Numbered from the stretch's first letter, positions 17,553-26,485 are shown. The stretch: 64,000 nucleotides of DNA from Halohasta salina (GCF_024178165.1 NZ_JAMZIE010000005.1:106086-170085); one strand, 5' to 3'. Translations and numbers: made by a program. The notes: a model not told the origin generated them from the letters alone.

Positions 17553-18431
17553 ATGCTGGTCACGCTGCTCGGAACAGGGGATACGACGGGGACACCGACG
17601 GTCGGCTGTGACTGCGACACCTGTCAGGCGGCCCGCGAGCAGGGGATCGATCGCTCCCGGTTTTCGGTCCACGTCGAGAACGAACACACCGGCGAGTCGA
17701 TCCTCGTCGATCTCAGCCCGGACTTTCGCCACCAGTTTCTCGACCACGACGTCGACCTCCCGGATGCGGCGGTCATCACTCATATCCACTTCGATCACAT
17801 CGACGGATTAGGCAACGCCTACCGGGTGTTCGACGACCTCCCTGTCTACGCGGCAGACGAGGTCGACCCCCAGACCGGCGAGTCGGTCGCCGACACGGTC
17901 CGGGAGAAGTACGACTACCTCGACACCGTGACCGTCCACGACGTCGCTCCCTTCGAGCCGGTCTGCGTCTGTGGACTGGAACTGACGCTCGTCCCGGTCG
18001 ACCACCCGCCGTTGGTCTGTTACGGGCTGGTGATCGAGGACCCCGAGACGGGCGCAAAACTCTCGCTGTCGGGCGATACGAGCTACGACGTACCTGACGC
18101 CTCCCGCGAGCGGCTTTCCGATCCCGACCTGTTTCTCGCCGACGGGATCGTCCCCGCCTCGCTGTGTGCCTCCCACCCGATCGGCGGGGCCAACCACGAC
18201 GCCGACGGCGTCCCGCGGACCTTCGGCTCCAAGCACATGACCCGCGAGGGCGCGCTGGCGCTGGCGGCCGATCTCGATGCCGACACCACGCGGCTCGTCC
18301 ATACGGCCCACTACTACCCGGTCGAGGAGGCCTTCGAGGAGCCGCTGGCAGTCGACGGCGAGCAGTATCGCCTCGACGGCAACGGCGTCAGCCGGGTCGA
18401 CACACGGCGCGATACGGTCGGTAGTCGGTGA
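17553..18431 (+). CDS. MBL-fold hydrolase, PhnP-like
   Basis: Metallo-beta-lactamase-fold enzyme of 292 residues. The N-terminal GCDCDTCQAAR (from residue 18) is the extra structural-metal site of the PhnP/phosphodiesterase subgroup. The catalytic zinc motif is THIHFDHIDG near residue 75, with later ligands in LSGDTSYD and the C-terminal HTAHYYP. PhnP is a cyclic phosphodiesterase of phosphonate breakdown, but no phn genes are nearby, so the natural substrate remains open. It follows the AAA ATPase by 17 bp and is probably in its operon. Confidence 0.85.
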   Translation: MLVTLLGTGDTTGTPTVGCDCDTCQAAREQGIDRSRFSVHVENEHTGESILVDLSPDFRHQFLDHDVDLPDAAVITHIHFDHIDGLGNAYRVFDDLPVYAADEVDPQTGESVADTVREKYDYLDTVTVHDVAPFEPVCVCGLELTLVPVDHPPLVCYGLVIEDPETGAKLSLSGDTSYDVPDASRERLSDPDLFLADGIVPASLCASHPIGGANHDADGVPRTFGSKHMTREGALALAADLDADTTRLVHTAHYYPVEEAFEEPLAVDGEQYRLDGNGVSRVDTRRDTVGSR

Positions 18432-18435
18432 CTAC
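18421..18435. repeat. Single 15-bp dyad at convergent gene ends
   Basis: GTAGTCGGTGACTAC is a perfect palindrome with a 3-bp centre. It contains the stop of the PhnP-like gene and abuts the stop of the VOC gene. It matches the second box of the paired elements at 3829, 5152 and 53149. Confidence 0.55.
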
Positions 18436-18858
18436 TTACGAGGGTTCGAGCAGTTCGATGAGGTTTCCTTCCGGATCACGGACGAACAGGATCCGGGTGC
18501 CGGTCGCGGTCGTCTGCGGCGGACTCACCGTCTCGACGTCCGCCGGCAACGACTCGTAGACGGCGTCGATGTCGTCGGTTTCGAGACCGATGTGTGTCGC
18601 GCCCGCGTCGTTGAGCTGCGGGGTCGACTGGCCCTCGCCAGCCGGCTCGTAGGCGACGAGTTCGATCCGGACGCCACCGCCGTCGAGGTGGACGAACCGC
18701 GCGCTCGCGCCGTCGATACCGACCCCGGTTGCGAAGGCCGCGCCGTCGACGTCGAACTCGGCGACGACCGGGAGACCGAGAACGTCGCGGTAGAAATCGA
18801 CTGTACGGTCGAGATCGTCGACGGTCACGCCGACGTGGTGACCCTGTAGTTCGGGCAT
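18436..18858 (-). CDS. VOC-family (glyoxalase-like) protein
   Basis: Protein of 140 residues with two betaalphabetabetabeta modules of the vicinal-oxygen-chelate superfamily. Metal-ligand candidates are H in GHHVGVTV, E in RIELVAYEP, H in ATHIGLETDD and E in NLIELLEPS. TVDFYRDVLGLPVV is the usual first-module signature. It could be a lyase, an isomerase or a dioxygenase; methylmalonyl-CoA epimerase-like or glyoxalase I-like annotations would both be guesses. It converges with the PhnP-like gene. Confidence 0.83.
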   Translation of the reverse strand: MPELQGHHVGVTVDDLDRTVDFYRDVLGLPVVAEFDVDGAAFATGVGIDGASARFVHLDGGGVRIELVAYEPAGEGQSTPQLNDAGATHIGLETDDIDAVYESLPADVETVSPPQTTATGTRILFVRDPEGNLIELLEPS

Positions 18859-18965
18859 GCCAGCCGGTTTCGGGCGGCCGACCCAAAGCGCTTCGACTCG
18901 CCCGACGGACCGATGGTATAACTACCGGCCGCCTAACAAACCGGATCCGAATCCGACGACGGCGT

Positions 18966-19064
18966 ATGTTTCGACGACTGGGCCTGTGGGATGCCAAGAG
19001 CGGTTCGACGACGGTTCGATCCGAATCGACGGGTGACTGCGCCGCCGACATGGTGGGAGTCTAA
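18966..19064 (+). CDS. Possible 32-residue micro-ORF
   Basis: ATG 18966 opens a 32-codon frame (MFRRLGLWDAKSGSTTV...) ending in TAA, with GTATAAC ~48 nt upstream. It lies in the 260-bp gap between the VOC gene and the GlmU-like gene. Nothing is recognisable in it and it may be chance. Confidence 0.2.
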   Translation: MFRRLGLWDAKSGSTTVRSESTGDCAADMVGV

Positions 19065-19120
19065 CAGTGCGGCAGTCGACCAACCAGAATCGCTTTGGGG
19101 CTCGTTCGATACCATCCGGT

Positions 19121-20320
19121 ATGCAAACTGTCGTCCTCGCAGCCGGCGAAGGGACGCGGATGCGTCCGTTGACCGCTGCCCAGCCGAAACCGATGCTCCC
19201 GGTGGCGGGCAAGCCGCTGCTCGAACACACCCTCGACCGCGCGGTCGACGCGGGAGCCGACCGACTCGTCGTCGTCGTCGGCTACGAGTCGGACCGCGTT
19301 CGGGACCACTTCGGGACCCGGCACGCCGGCGTCGACGTCGAGTACGCCGTTCAGACCGAGCAGCGCGGCACCGCCGACGCCGTCAACGCGGCCGCCCCGC
19401 TGCTCGACAACGAGCCGTTCGTCGTGCTCAACGGCGACGCGCTGTACGATCAGGGCTCGCTGGACACCCTCTACAGCAACGGCCCGGCGGTCGGCTCCTA
19501 TCGGGTCGACAACCCAAGCGCCTACGGCGTCCTCCAGCTTGCGGCCGACGACGACACCCGAGTGACGGGCGTCGTCGAGAAACCGGCCAACCCCGAGTCG
19601 AACCTGATCAACACCGGGGCCTACGTGTTCCCCGCCGCGGCCCACGACCTCCTCACCGTCGAGACCTCCGATCGGGGCGAACTGGAGCTAACCGACGTGC
19701 TCGAAGCCGTCTGTGACCAGTGTTCGGTCACCGCTGTTCCCTTCAAGCGCTGGCTCGATGTGGGTCGACCGTGGGAGCTACTGGCAGCCAACGAGTGGCT
19801 CCTCGAATCACCCTCGACCCGTCTCGACGGCGAGGTCCACGAGGGAGCGACCCTCGATGGCCCGGTCGTCGTCGAAGCGGGGGCGACGATCAAGGCCGGC
19901 GTCACCATCGAGGGACCGGTCTACGTCGACCGCGGGGCGACCGTGGGTCCGAACGCCTACGTCCGGGGGTCGACGTACCTCGGTCCCGAGACGAAGGTCG
20001 GCAACGCGGTCGAGGTGAAAAACAGTGTACTCATGACCGGTGCGACGGTCGGTCACCTCTCGTATGTCGGCGACAGCGTGCTGGGTCGGCGGGTCAACTT
20101 CGGTGCCGGCACCAAAGTCGCCAACCTCAGACACGACGGCGAGCCGGTCAAACTCACAGTCAAAGGCGAGCGCGTCTCGACCGGCCGCCGAAAGCTCGGG
20201 GTCATCGTCGGCGACGACGCCAAAACGGGGATCAACACCAGCCTGAACGCGGGCGTCGTCCTCGGGACGGGGGCGACCACGCAGCCGGGCGAGGTGCTCA
20301 CCCGGGACCGCTCGCCGTAG
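19121..20320 (+). CDS. glmU: GlmU-like sugar-1-phosphate nucleotidylyltransferase / acetyltransferase
   Basis: Two-domain enzyme of 399 residues. The N-terminal domain carries the nucleotidyltransferase signature LAAGEGTRMRPLT (residues 5-17) and QPKPMLPVAGKPL. From about residue 240 hexapeptide repeats form a left-handed beta-helix (EGATLDGPVVVEAGATIKAG), ending in GVVLGTGATT. The architecture matches archaeal bifunctional enzymes making UDP-GlcNAc from GlcN-1-P. Product identity (GlcNAc or glucose) is inferred from the neighbouring glmM, which converges with it with no gap. I chose ATG 19121 (MQTVVLAAG) as the start. Confidence 0.85.
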   Translation: MQTVVLAAGEGTRMRPLTAAQPKPMLPVAGKPLLEHTLDRAVDAGADRLVVVVGYESDRVRDHFGTRHAGVDVEYAVQTEQRGTADAVNAAAPLLDNEPFVVLNGDALYDQGSLDTLYSNGPAVGSYRVDNPSAYGVLQLAADDDTRVTGVVEKPANPESNLINTGAYVFPAAAHDLLTVETSDRGELELTDVLEAVCDQCSVTAVPFKRWLDVGRPWELLAANEWLLESPSTRLDGEVHEGATLDGPVVVEAGATIKAGVTIEGPVYVDRGATVGPNAYVRGSTYLGPETKVGNAVEVKNSVLMTGATVGHLSYVGDSVLGRRVNFGAGTKVANLRHDGEPVKLTVKGERVSTGRRKLGVIVGDDAKTGINTSLNAGVVLGTGATTQPGEVLTRDRSP

Positions 20321-21649
20321 CTACGACCGGGCGTCGATCACACGGTCGACTGCCAGCTCGCGGAGCCGTTCGGCGGCCGCCTCGGTTTCGGCTTCGGCGG
20401 TCACCCGCACCAGCGGCTGGGTACCGCTGGCACGGATCAGAAACCAGCCGTCGTCGGTGTCGACTCGGAGGCCGTCGGTGGTGTCGAGGCGGTCGAACTC
20501 CGCCCGGATCGTCTCGGTGACCCGCTCGATGACGCCGCTTTTGTCGTCGACCTCGATGTTGTCACGGGCCAGCGGGTAGGTGTCGACGCTCCCAACCAGC
20601 TCGGAGAGCGGGCCGCGAGAGCCGACCAGCGCCGCGAGCTTGCAGGCCGCCAGCGGGCCGTCGGGACACAGCGTCTCCTCTGGCCAGATCCACGCTCCCG
20701 AGGGCTCGCCGCCGAACACGGCGTCGGGTTCGGCCGCGACCGCGGCGACGAACACGTCGCCGACCTTCGTGTGGACGACCTCGCCGCCGGCGGCCGCCAC
20801 GGCGTCGTCGACACACCGGCTGGTGTCGACCGGGACGGCGACCCGGCCGCCGCCCGCGGCCGCGACTGCTCGCCGGGCGAACAGCGCCAACAGGACGTCC
20901 TTCGGCACGAACGTCCCCGTTTCGTCGACCGCGAGCATACGGTCGGCATCGCCGTCGTGAGCGATGCCCAGCTCCGCCTCACCGCTTTCGACCTGCCCAC
21001 AGAGGGCCGTCAGCGTCTCGGCGGTCGGCTCGCTTGGCCGGCCGGGGAACGAGCCGTCGGGCTGGGCGTTGAGCGTCGTCACGTCGGCACCCAACTCGAC
21101 GAGCGCGTCGGCTGTCACCCCGCCGACGCCGTTGCCGATGTCGACGACGACATCGAGGCCATCGATGGGCTCGGGGTCGACCGCCCCTGTCAGTGCGTCC
21201 TCGTGGGCAGCGGTCGCGGTCGAATCCCGGCGGCGGTCGCCGGAGGCGTTCCAGTCGGCAAAGTCGTAGGCCTCGCGGTCGACGATGTCGGCGATCCGCT
21301 CGCGGCGGTCGGTGTCGAAGGCCTGCCCCGAGGGAGTCCAGAGTTTGAGTCCGTTGTCGGGGGCGGGGTTGTGGGAGGCGGTGACGACGACGCCAGCGTC
21401 GGCGTCGAACCGGGCAATACTCCGGGCGAGCGTCGGCGTGGCTACCCGACCGAGGTCGATTACGTCCGCGCCGCACTCGGCGAGTCCCGCCGCGACCGCG
21501 TCGACGAGAAACCGACCCGTTTCGCGGGCATCGCGGCCGACGAGGACGGTCGACGCGCCGTCGGTGGCGACCGCCCGTCCGATCGAGACTGCGAGCTCCG
21601 CAGTGACCGTCTCGCCGACCGGACCGCGGACGCCGCTCGTTCCGAACAT
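20321..21649 (-). CDS. glmM: Phosphoglucosamine mutase
   Basis: Alpha-D-phosphohexomutase of 442 residues that interconverts glucosamine-6-P and glucosamine-1-P. The active-site phosphoserine is S92 in TASHNPAPDNGLK, the magnesium loop is HDGDADRM, the sugar-binding loop is GGEPSGAWIW, and the phosphate-binding loop is IRASGTQPLVRV. The N-terminal MFGTSGVRG is the usual family start. Phosphomannomutase activity cannot be excluded by sequence. Its stop abuts that of the GlmU-like gene, and the two would supply UDP-GlcNAc for glycoprotein synthesis. Confidence 0.88.
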   Translation of the reverse strand: MFGTSGVRGPVGETVTAELAVSIGRAVATDGASTVLVGRDARETGRFLVDAVAAGLAECGADVIDLGRVATPTLARSIARFDADAGVVVTASHNPAPDNGLKLWTPSGQAFDTDRRERIADIVDREAYDFADWNASGDRRRDSTATAAHEDALTGAVDPEPIDGLDVVVDIGNGVGGVTADALVELGADVTTLNAQPDGSFPGRPSEPTAETLTALCGQVESGEAELGIAHDGDADRMLAVDETGTFVPKDVLLALFARRAVAAAGGGRVAVPVDTSRCVDDAVAAAGGEVVHTKVGDVFVAAVAAEPDAVFGGEPSGAWIWPEETLCPDGPLAACKLAALVGSRGPLSELVGSVDTYPLARDNIEVDDKSGVIERVTETIRAEFDRLDTTDGLRVDTDDGWFLIRASGTQPLVRVTAEAETEAAAERLRELAVDRVIDARS

Positions 21650-21784
21650 ACCCCGCCCTGTCGCCGCCAGCTACATTAGTTAATCGACAGCTACCGCCCG
21701 CCGTCGGTCGGGCAGCCGCTGGTCGACTGCCGTAAAGGAGTGCCTACCCCGCCGTAGCCGCCGTTTCGTGATCACCGCAAGGAA

Positions 21785-21795
21785 AGAGTATAAGG
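21785..21795 (+). promoter_or_regulatory. TATA-like element before the nucleotidyltransferase gene
   Basis: AGAGTATAAGG lies ~30 nt before ATG 21819, giving a leaderless or very short-leader transcript and supporting that start over the in-frame ATG 17 codons upstream. Confidence 0.45.
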
Positions 21796-21818
21796 TAACA
21801 GAGACTGCCTATCACGGT

Positions 21819-22781
21819 ATGGACGCAATTGTTCTTGCCGGTGGCTACGCCACGCGAATGTGGCCGATTACACGGAACCGCCCGAAGATGCTGCTGCCAG
21901 TCGGCGACACGACGGTGATCGACAAGACGCTGGCCCAACTCGACGCCGACGACGACGTCGAGGACGTCTACATCAGCACCAACGAGCGGTTCGCCGCCGA
22001 CTTCGAGACCTACGTCGACGAACAGGGGTACGACAAACCGCAGTTGTCGGTCGAAGACACCAGCGACGAGGACGAGAAGTTCGGCGTCGTCGGCGCACTC
22101 GCCCAACTGATCGACCGCGAGGGACTCGAAGACGACCTGCTGGTGATCGCCGGCGACAACATGGTCGGCTTCGATATCGATGACTTCGTCGACTTCTTCG
22201 AGGACAAGCAGTCGCCCGTGTTGGCGGCCTACGACGTCGGTGACCGGGAGCGCGCGAAATCCTACGGTCTCGTAGAACTCGACGGCGAGGAGGTCGTCGA
22301 CTTCCAAGAGAAGCCCGACGATCCCAACACGACGCTGGCCTCGATCGCCTGCTATGCGTTCCCCGCGGACGTACTGCCGCAGTTCGACACCTATCTCGCC
22401 GACGACCAGAACCCCGACGAGCCCGGCTGGTTCCTCCAGTGGCTCCAGAACCGCCAGTCGGTCTATGCCTTCACCTTCGACGACGTCTGGTTCGACATCG
22501 GCGAAGCCGCCGCCTATCTCGATGCGGTCGACTGGAAACTCGGCGGCGAGCCCAAGATCGCCGACGATGCGACCGTCGAGAACAGCGACCTCAACGGCTC
22601 GACACACGTCATGTCCGGCGCGACGGTCACTGACTCGACGCTCACGGACACGCTCGTCTTCCCCGACGCCCACGTCGAGGACGCCGAACTGACCAACACC
22701 GTCTTCGACGAGAAAGCGAGCATCGAGGGTATCGACCTCACCGATAGCCTCGTCGGCTCCTACAGTCAGCTCAGCGAGTAG
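21819..22781 (+). CDS. Sugar nucleotidyltransferase (NDP-sugar pyrophosphorylase)
   Basis: Nucleotidyltransferase of 320 residues with the signature VLAGGYATRMWPITRNRPKMLLPV near the N-terminus, the metal aspartate in VIAGDNMVGF, and a short degenerate beta-helix at the C-terminus (ATVENSDLNGSTHVMSGATVTDSTL). Similar haloarchaeal enzymes make UDP-glucose or dTDP-glucose for S-layer glycosylation; the nucleotide and sugar cannot be read from sequence. It is divergent from glmM. Confidence 0.85.
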   Translation: MDAIVLAGGYATRMWPITRNRPKMLLPVGDTTVIDKTLAQLDADDDVEDVYISTNERFAADFETYVDEQGYDKPQLSVEDTSDEDEKFGVVGALAQLIDREGLEDDLLVIAGDNMVGFDIDDFVDFFEDKQSPVLAAYDVGDRERAKSYGLVELDGEEVVDFQEKPDDPNTTLASIACYAFPADVLPQFDTYLADDQNPDEPGWFLQWLQNRQSVYAFTFDDVWFDIGEAAAYLDAVDWKLGGEPKIADDATVENSDLNGSTHVMSGATVTDSTLTDTLVFPDAHVEDAELTNTVFDEKASIEGIDLTDSLVGSYSQLSE

Positions 22782-22822
22782 CCCACGTTTAGGGCGGTCA
22801 CACTCGGTAGCCTGTTTTTATT

Positions 22823-23065
22823 TCACGTCGCACGCCGGTAGGCAGCGGTTACGCGGTAGTCAGCGACGATCCCCGGCGATTTCCGGGCGCAGTCGACGCC
22901 CGTAATTTCGAACCGTGCGCCACCGGCCGAGCCCTCGACCACACTGATCTCCCAGCCGTGGGCCTCGACGATCCGGGCGACGATCGCGAGCCCGAACCCG
23001 GTGCCGTTCCTGTCGGTCGAGTAGCCAGTATCGAACACGTCTCGTCGCTGTTCCTGTCCGTACTG
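22823..23065 (-). pseudogene. C-terminal remnant of a sensor histidine kinase
   Basis: The minus-strand frame reads DVFDTGYSTDRNGTGFGLAI then VARIVEAHGWEISVVEGSAG, which is the G box and terminal strand-helix-strand of a haloarchaeal HATPase_c domain. An in-frame stop lies at about 23066-23068, and the H, N and D boxes, PAS domains and receiver are missing. About 50 residues of kinase-like sequence remain, followed by a tail of unrelated residues. I read it as a deletion remnant. Confidence 0.75.
22838..22870. repeat. Paired dyad element (degenerate)
   Basis: GTAGGCAGCGGTTAC (22838-22852) is followed after 3 bp by GTAGTCAGCGACGAT (22856-22870). The reverse complement of the first, GTAACCGCTGCCTAC, differs by two bases from the box at 53128. 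It lies at the 3' end of the kinase remnant. Confidence 0.45.
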
Positions 23066-23119
23066 TCACACGACGCAGTTAGGGGCGACTCGGAGCATCC
23101 AACCGGATTCCGGGGCGAT

Positions 23120-24376
23120 TCAGGCAGTGTCGACTTGCTCGGTGATCACGGTGACCGAAACGTCGAGGCCGGTCCGTTCCCGGATGCGGTCCCGTATCTC
23201 GCTGGCCGCCGGCGGGGTCTCGTCGGAGACGTGGATCGTCACCTCGCTGGGCTGCTGGGAAAGCAGGTCGGCGCGGTATTCGATGTCGACGGCGAGCAGC
23301 CCGTCGGTCGTCTCCTCGGCGATCCCCTCGACGGCAGCCTCGAAGGCCATGTTGTCGCGGGCGTCGAGCGAACTCACCGCTAAAAACGAGGTGAGCAGCA
23401 GGACCGCCATCCCGAAGACGGCCAGCCGAACGACGGTGGCCCGCTTGGCCTCCCGGGCGTCGTACCAGTGTGTCGGCCGGTAGCGTTTGACCCAGATCGT
23501 CAGGATGCCGGCGACGTTGATCGACAGCAGGTTCACCAGCACCAAGATCCCTGCACCGACCGCCAGTCGCGGGTCGACGTAGGCGATGCCGAGACCGACC
23601 GAGGCCGCGGGTGGCATGAGTGCGACGGCGATCATCACGCCGACCAGCGCCTCGTCGGCTCCCGACGTGAGTGAAAGCGCCCCCGCGGTCCCCGCGCCGA
23701 GGGCGATGGCCAGCGCGAGCAGTCCGGGATGGGCCCGCTCGGCAACCTGCTGGATGAGCAGGAGTTCGAGGTCCGGCGCGAGCAAGAACCGGTAGGCGGC
23801 CGCAAACAGCGTCGCGCTCAGGACCGCAACCACGAGGCCGACGACCTGCGAGCGGACTCCCTCCCAGAACAGCGCGTTGTCGTCGTCGTTGATCACGGTC
23901 CCGACACAGGAGGCCATCGCCGGCCCGATCAGCGGCGCGATCACCATCGAGCCGACGACGACCGCCGCGCTGTCCTGAAGCAGCCCTGCGGTGGCGACGA
24001 TGGCGCTGATGATCGTCAACACGAGGTAGTTCGTCGTGCTCCGGGAGAGGCCGCGGGCCTTGGTCCGGAGTTCCTCCCGGGAGATGCGCTCGTCGTCGCC
24101 GGACTCCTCGTTTTCGGCCTGCTGCTCCTCGAACTGTTCGGAGACGATGGTCTCGACGTCGCTGATGACCATATACCCCTCCCGCTCGACGCCGACGCTC
24201 CGGAGGTCGTCGACGATGGCCTCGACGGCATCCGATTCGGCCGGGATGTAGAGGATGTCGCTGTAGCCCGACTCAGAGCTCTCCTCGGTCATCGCGAAGT
24301 CGACTTCTTCGTCTTCGAGGATGTCGATGACCGTCTCGCGTTTTCCCTCCGGGATGAGTGTCTGTATCAGTCGCAT
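23120..24376 (-). CDS. DUF389 membrane protein
   Basis: Protein of 418 residues. The N-terminal ~85 residues form a ferredoxin-like, ACT-like cytoplasmic domain (MRLIQTLIPEGKRETVIDIL). After an acidic linker come about six or seven hydrophobic segments with the DUF389 core SAAVVVGSMVIAPLIGPAMA and GVMIAVALMPPAASVGLGIA. The C-terminal soluble domain (VTIHVSDETPPAASEI) follows the last helix. The TIGR00341/DUF389 family is of unknown function. It is 18 bp downstream of the antiporter gene on the same strand, probably one operon. Confidence 0.87.
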   Translation of the reverse strand: MRLIQTLIPEGKRETVIDILEDEEVDFAMTEESSESGYSDILYIPAESDAVEAIVDDLRSVGVEREGYMVISDVETIVSEQFEEQQAENEESGDDERISREELRTKARGLSRSTTNYLVLTIISAIVATAGLLQDSAAVVVGSMVIAPLIGPAMASCVGTVINDDDNALFWEGVRSQVVGLVVAVLSATLFAAAYRFLLAPDLELLLIQQVAERAHPGLLALAIALGAGTAGALSLTSGADEALVGVMIAVALMPPAASVGLGIAYVDPRLAVGAGILVLVNLLSINVAGILTIWVKRYRPTHWYDAREAKRATVVRLAVFGMAVLLLTSFLAVSSLDARDNMAFEAAVEGIAEETTDGLLAVDIEYRADLLSQQPSEVTIHVSDETPPAASEIRDRIRERTGLDVSVTVITEQVDTA

Positions 24377-24394
24377 GGTCGGTCAGGAAATCGG

Positions 24395-25597
24395 TTAGTC
24401 AGTCGGCGTGGGCTGGCCAGTGCGGTCGGGGATGAGCCCGTCGAGGACCCCCGAGTACTGCATCAGGACGGTGCCGAGGATGCTCATCGCCAACACGTAA
24501 CCTACCGCGAAGGCGGGAACGGTCTCGGCGACGACGGGGTCGGCGCTGGCGGCGGCGACGGTGGCGATGATCAGCGAGAACTCCCCCCGAGTGACCATCC
24601 CCGCACCGACCCGGACCGACCGGGTGTGGCTCAGCTCGTAGATCCGACCGCTCCAGTAGCCGCTCAGGAGTTTGGACGGTGTGGAGATCACCACTGCAGC
24701 GGCCAAGAGGCCGGCGACGCCGCCGATCAACAGCGGGTCGGTGATGAGGCCGATCCAAAAGAAGAAAACGGCCGCGAACAGGTCACGGACCGGCTCCAGA
24801 CGCGTCTCCAGATCGTGGACGTGGCTCGTCGAACTGAACGCCATCCCGACAAAAAAGGCCGCCACGGCCTCGCTGACGCCGACCGCGAGGGCCGCCCCCG
24901 CGACGACGACGGTGATGCCGACCGCCCGGAGAACGAAAAACTCCCTGGAGCCGGTATCGAGGGCCCGCTCGAACAGCGCGTTCCCGAACTGGACGAGCAG
25001 GAGCAAGACCAAAATAAAGCCGACGGCGATGCCGACCGGCCGGACGGCCTCGGCGAGGTCGCCGCCGCCGAGGACGACCGCTGAAATGACCGCGAGGTAG
25101 ACGGCAATAAACAGGTCCTCGAAGACGAGCGTCCCCAACATCGGGTCGGCCTCCTCGTTGGCGATCCAGCCGAGATCGAGCAGCGACTTCGTGATGATGG
25201 CACTCGAGGAAATGTAGATGATGCCAGCCATCAGTGTCGCGGCGACGAAATCCTGGAAAAAGAGGTAGCCGAGGGCGAAGCCGACTGGGAAGTTGATCCC
25301 CAGATCGATGAGGCCGACCGCGCTGATCCGCTCGCGGCTTTCGAGCAGCCGATCGAGGTTGAACTCGAGGCCGAGAAAGAAGAGCAGAAAGACGATCCCG
25401 AGCTCCGCGCCGATCGTGACGAACTCGGTTTCCTGTACGTATGGCAGGCCGAGTCGACCGACGACGAAGGGGCTACAGACGATCCCGGCGACGATGTAGA
25501 AGGGGATCACCGAGAGGCCGACCCGTCGGGCCAGCAGCCCACAGAGCGCGACGACCGCCAGCATCGCGCCGACTTCCAACAGGAGGGTATCAGCCAT
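24395..25597 (-). CDS. CPA2-family cation:proton antiporter
   Basis: Membrane antiporter of 400 residues with about 11-13 hydrophobic segments. GAELGIVFLLFFLGLEFNL and the Asp in GIIYISSSAIITKSLLDLG / GTLVFEDLFIAVYL mark the KefB/KhtU/GerN-like Na+(K+)/H+ exchanger family. There is no C-terminal RCK domain in the polypeptide. A separate TrkA-C protein is encoded divergently 133 bp away, an arrangement like the KhtT-KhtU potassium exporter. I chose ATG 25597 (MADTLLLEVGAML) as the start. Confidence 0.87.
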   Translation of the reverse strand: MADTLLLEVGAMLAVVALCGLLARRVGLSVIPFYIVAGIVCSPFVVGRLGLPYVQETEFVTIGAELGIVFLLFFLGLEFNLDRLLESRERISAVGLIDLGINFPVGFALGYLFFQDFVAATLMAGIIYISSSAIITKSLLDLGWIANEEADPMLGTLVFEDLFIAVYLAVISAVVLGGGDLAEAVRPVGIAVGFILVLLLLVQFGNALFERALDTGSREFFVLRAVGITVVVAGAALAVGVSEAVAAFFVGMAFSSTSHVHDLETRLEPVRDLFAAVFFFWIGLITDPLLIGGVAGLLAAAVVISTPSKLLSGYWSGRIYELSHTRSVRVGAGMVTRGEFSLIIATVAAASADPVVAETVPAFAVGYVLAMSILGTVLMQYSGVLDGLIPDRTGQPTPTD

Positions 25598-25698
25598 GAG
25601 GGTTGTCGGTACTGTGTAGCCGCCCCTCATAAGGATGTGCGAATCGGCTCGCCGGTTCGTGGAGTACCGCGGCCACCGGGAGGTCGTCGACCGGGTGA

Positions 25699-25707
25699 AT
25701 ACTTATT
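25699..25707 (+). promoter_or_regulatory. TATA-like element before the TrkA-C gene
   Basis: ATACTTATT lies ~28 nt before ATG 25731, the usual haloarchaeal spacing, supporting that start. Confidence 0.45.
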
Positions 25708-25730
25708 CGGCTATCCGCACAGTATCGGAT

Positions 25731-26219
25731 ATGGAAATCTCCGAGACGGACCTGCCGGGAGTCGGCAAACGGTTTGAGCTGCCGGTCCACGACGGCTCGG
25801 CGCTCGTCGTGGTGGTCCATAACACCGGCAAACACGAGATATTTAAAAAGAAGGCGGCGGACGCCGACGCCGACCGGATCGTCGAGCTCAGCGAGGACGA
25901 AGCCACGGCGTTGGGCTCGATCCTCGAAGACGTCCACTTCCAGCCCAGCGAGACGGATATGAGTTCGACGATGATCGGCGGCGACACCGTCATCGAGTGG
26001 TACACCCTCGACGACGACTCGCCGCTGGCCGGCACGACACTCGAAGCCAGCAGTATTCGGGACGAAACCGGAGTGACGGTGATCGCCGTCGAACGCGGGG
26101 CGGACGCCTACCCGAGTCCGCGGCCGGCCTTCGAGTTCGAAGCCGGGGACACACTCGTGACCATCGGCCGGAGCGACGAGCAGGCGGCGCTCGAAGCCCA
26201 TCTCGAAGGAGGCGACTGA
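25731..26219 (+). CDS. TrkA-C (RCK_C) regulatory protein, KhtT-like
   Basis: Soluble protein of 162 residues. Residues ~1-80 resemble the KhtT N-terminal domain (LPGVGKRFELPVHDGSALVVVVHNTG), and the C-terminal ~75 residues are a TrkA_C domain (DSPLAGTTLEASSIRDETG... FEAGDTLVTIGRSDEQAAL). Such proteins gate a partner antiporter in response to pH or nucleotides. The partner is presumably the divergent CPA2 antiporter. A nucleotide-binding RCK_N Rossmann domain is not present. Confidence 0.83.
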   Translation: MEISETDLPGVGKRFELPVHDGSALVVVVHNTGKHEIFKKKAADADADRIVELSEDEATALGSILEDVHFQPSETDMSSTMIGGDTVIEWYTLDDDSPLAGTTLEASSIRDETGVTVIAVERGADAYPSPRPAFEFEAGDTLVTIGRSDEQAALEAHLEGGD

Positions 26220-26263
26220 CGGGGAACCGAGCGATTGACACTGCTGGCTCCCAAAGAGGTGGT

Positions 26264-26485
26264 ATGGCCGAAACGAACCTGCGGGAGTTTCTCCGTACGG
26301 ACGCGGTCCTGTTGGCGCTCATCCTGTTCGTCGGCATCGCCGGCTCCGGCGTCGCCCGCTGGGGGCTCGGACAGCTCGGACTGACCCGACTCGGCGAACT
26401 CGTCTTCATTATGGGGTACGGCGGCATGGTGTTCGTGCTGTGGTACGGCTGGATCCGGCCGCTGGACATCACCGGTCCCGAGTAG
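26264..26485 (+). CDS. Small two-helix membrane protein
   Basis: Protein of 73 residues (MAETNLREFLRTDAVLLALI) with two hydrophobic segments, about residues 14-32 and 46-62, and a short charged loop. I do not recognise a family. It follows the KhtT-like gene by 44 bp on the same strand. Confidence 0.6.
   Translation: MAETNLREFLRTDAVLLALILFVGIAGSGVARWGLGQLGLTRLGELVFIMGYGGMVFVLWYGWIRPLDITGPE

Noticed and set aside
20316..20325. GTAGCTAC palindrome between glmU and glmM
   Set aside because: It is produced simply by two convergent TAG stop codons and lacks the rest of the dyad pattern.
23729..25084. 451-codon plus-strand frame opposite DUF389 and the antiporter
   Set aside because: Asp/Arg-rich shadow of membrane-protein codons on the other strand.
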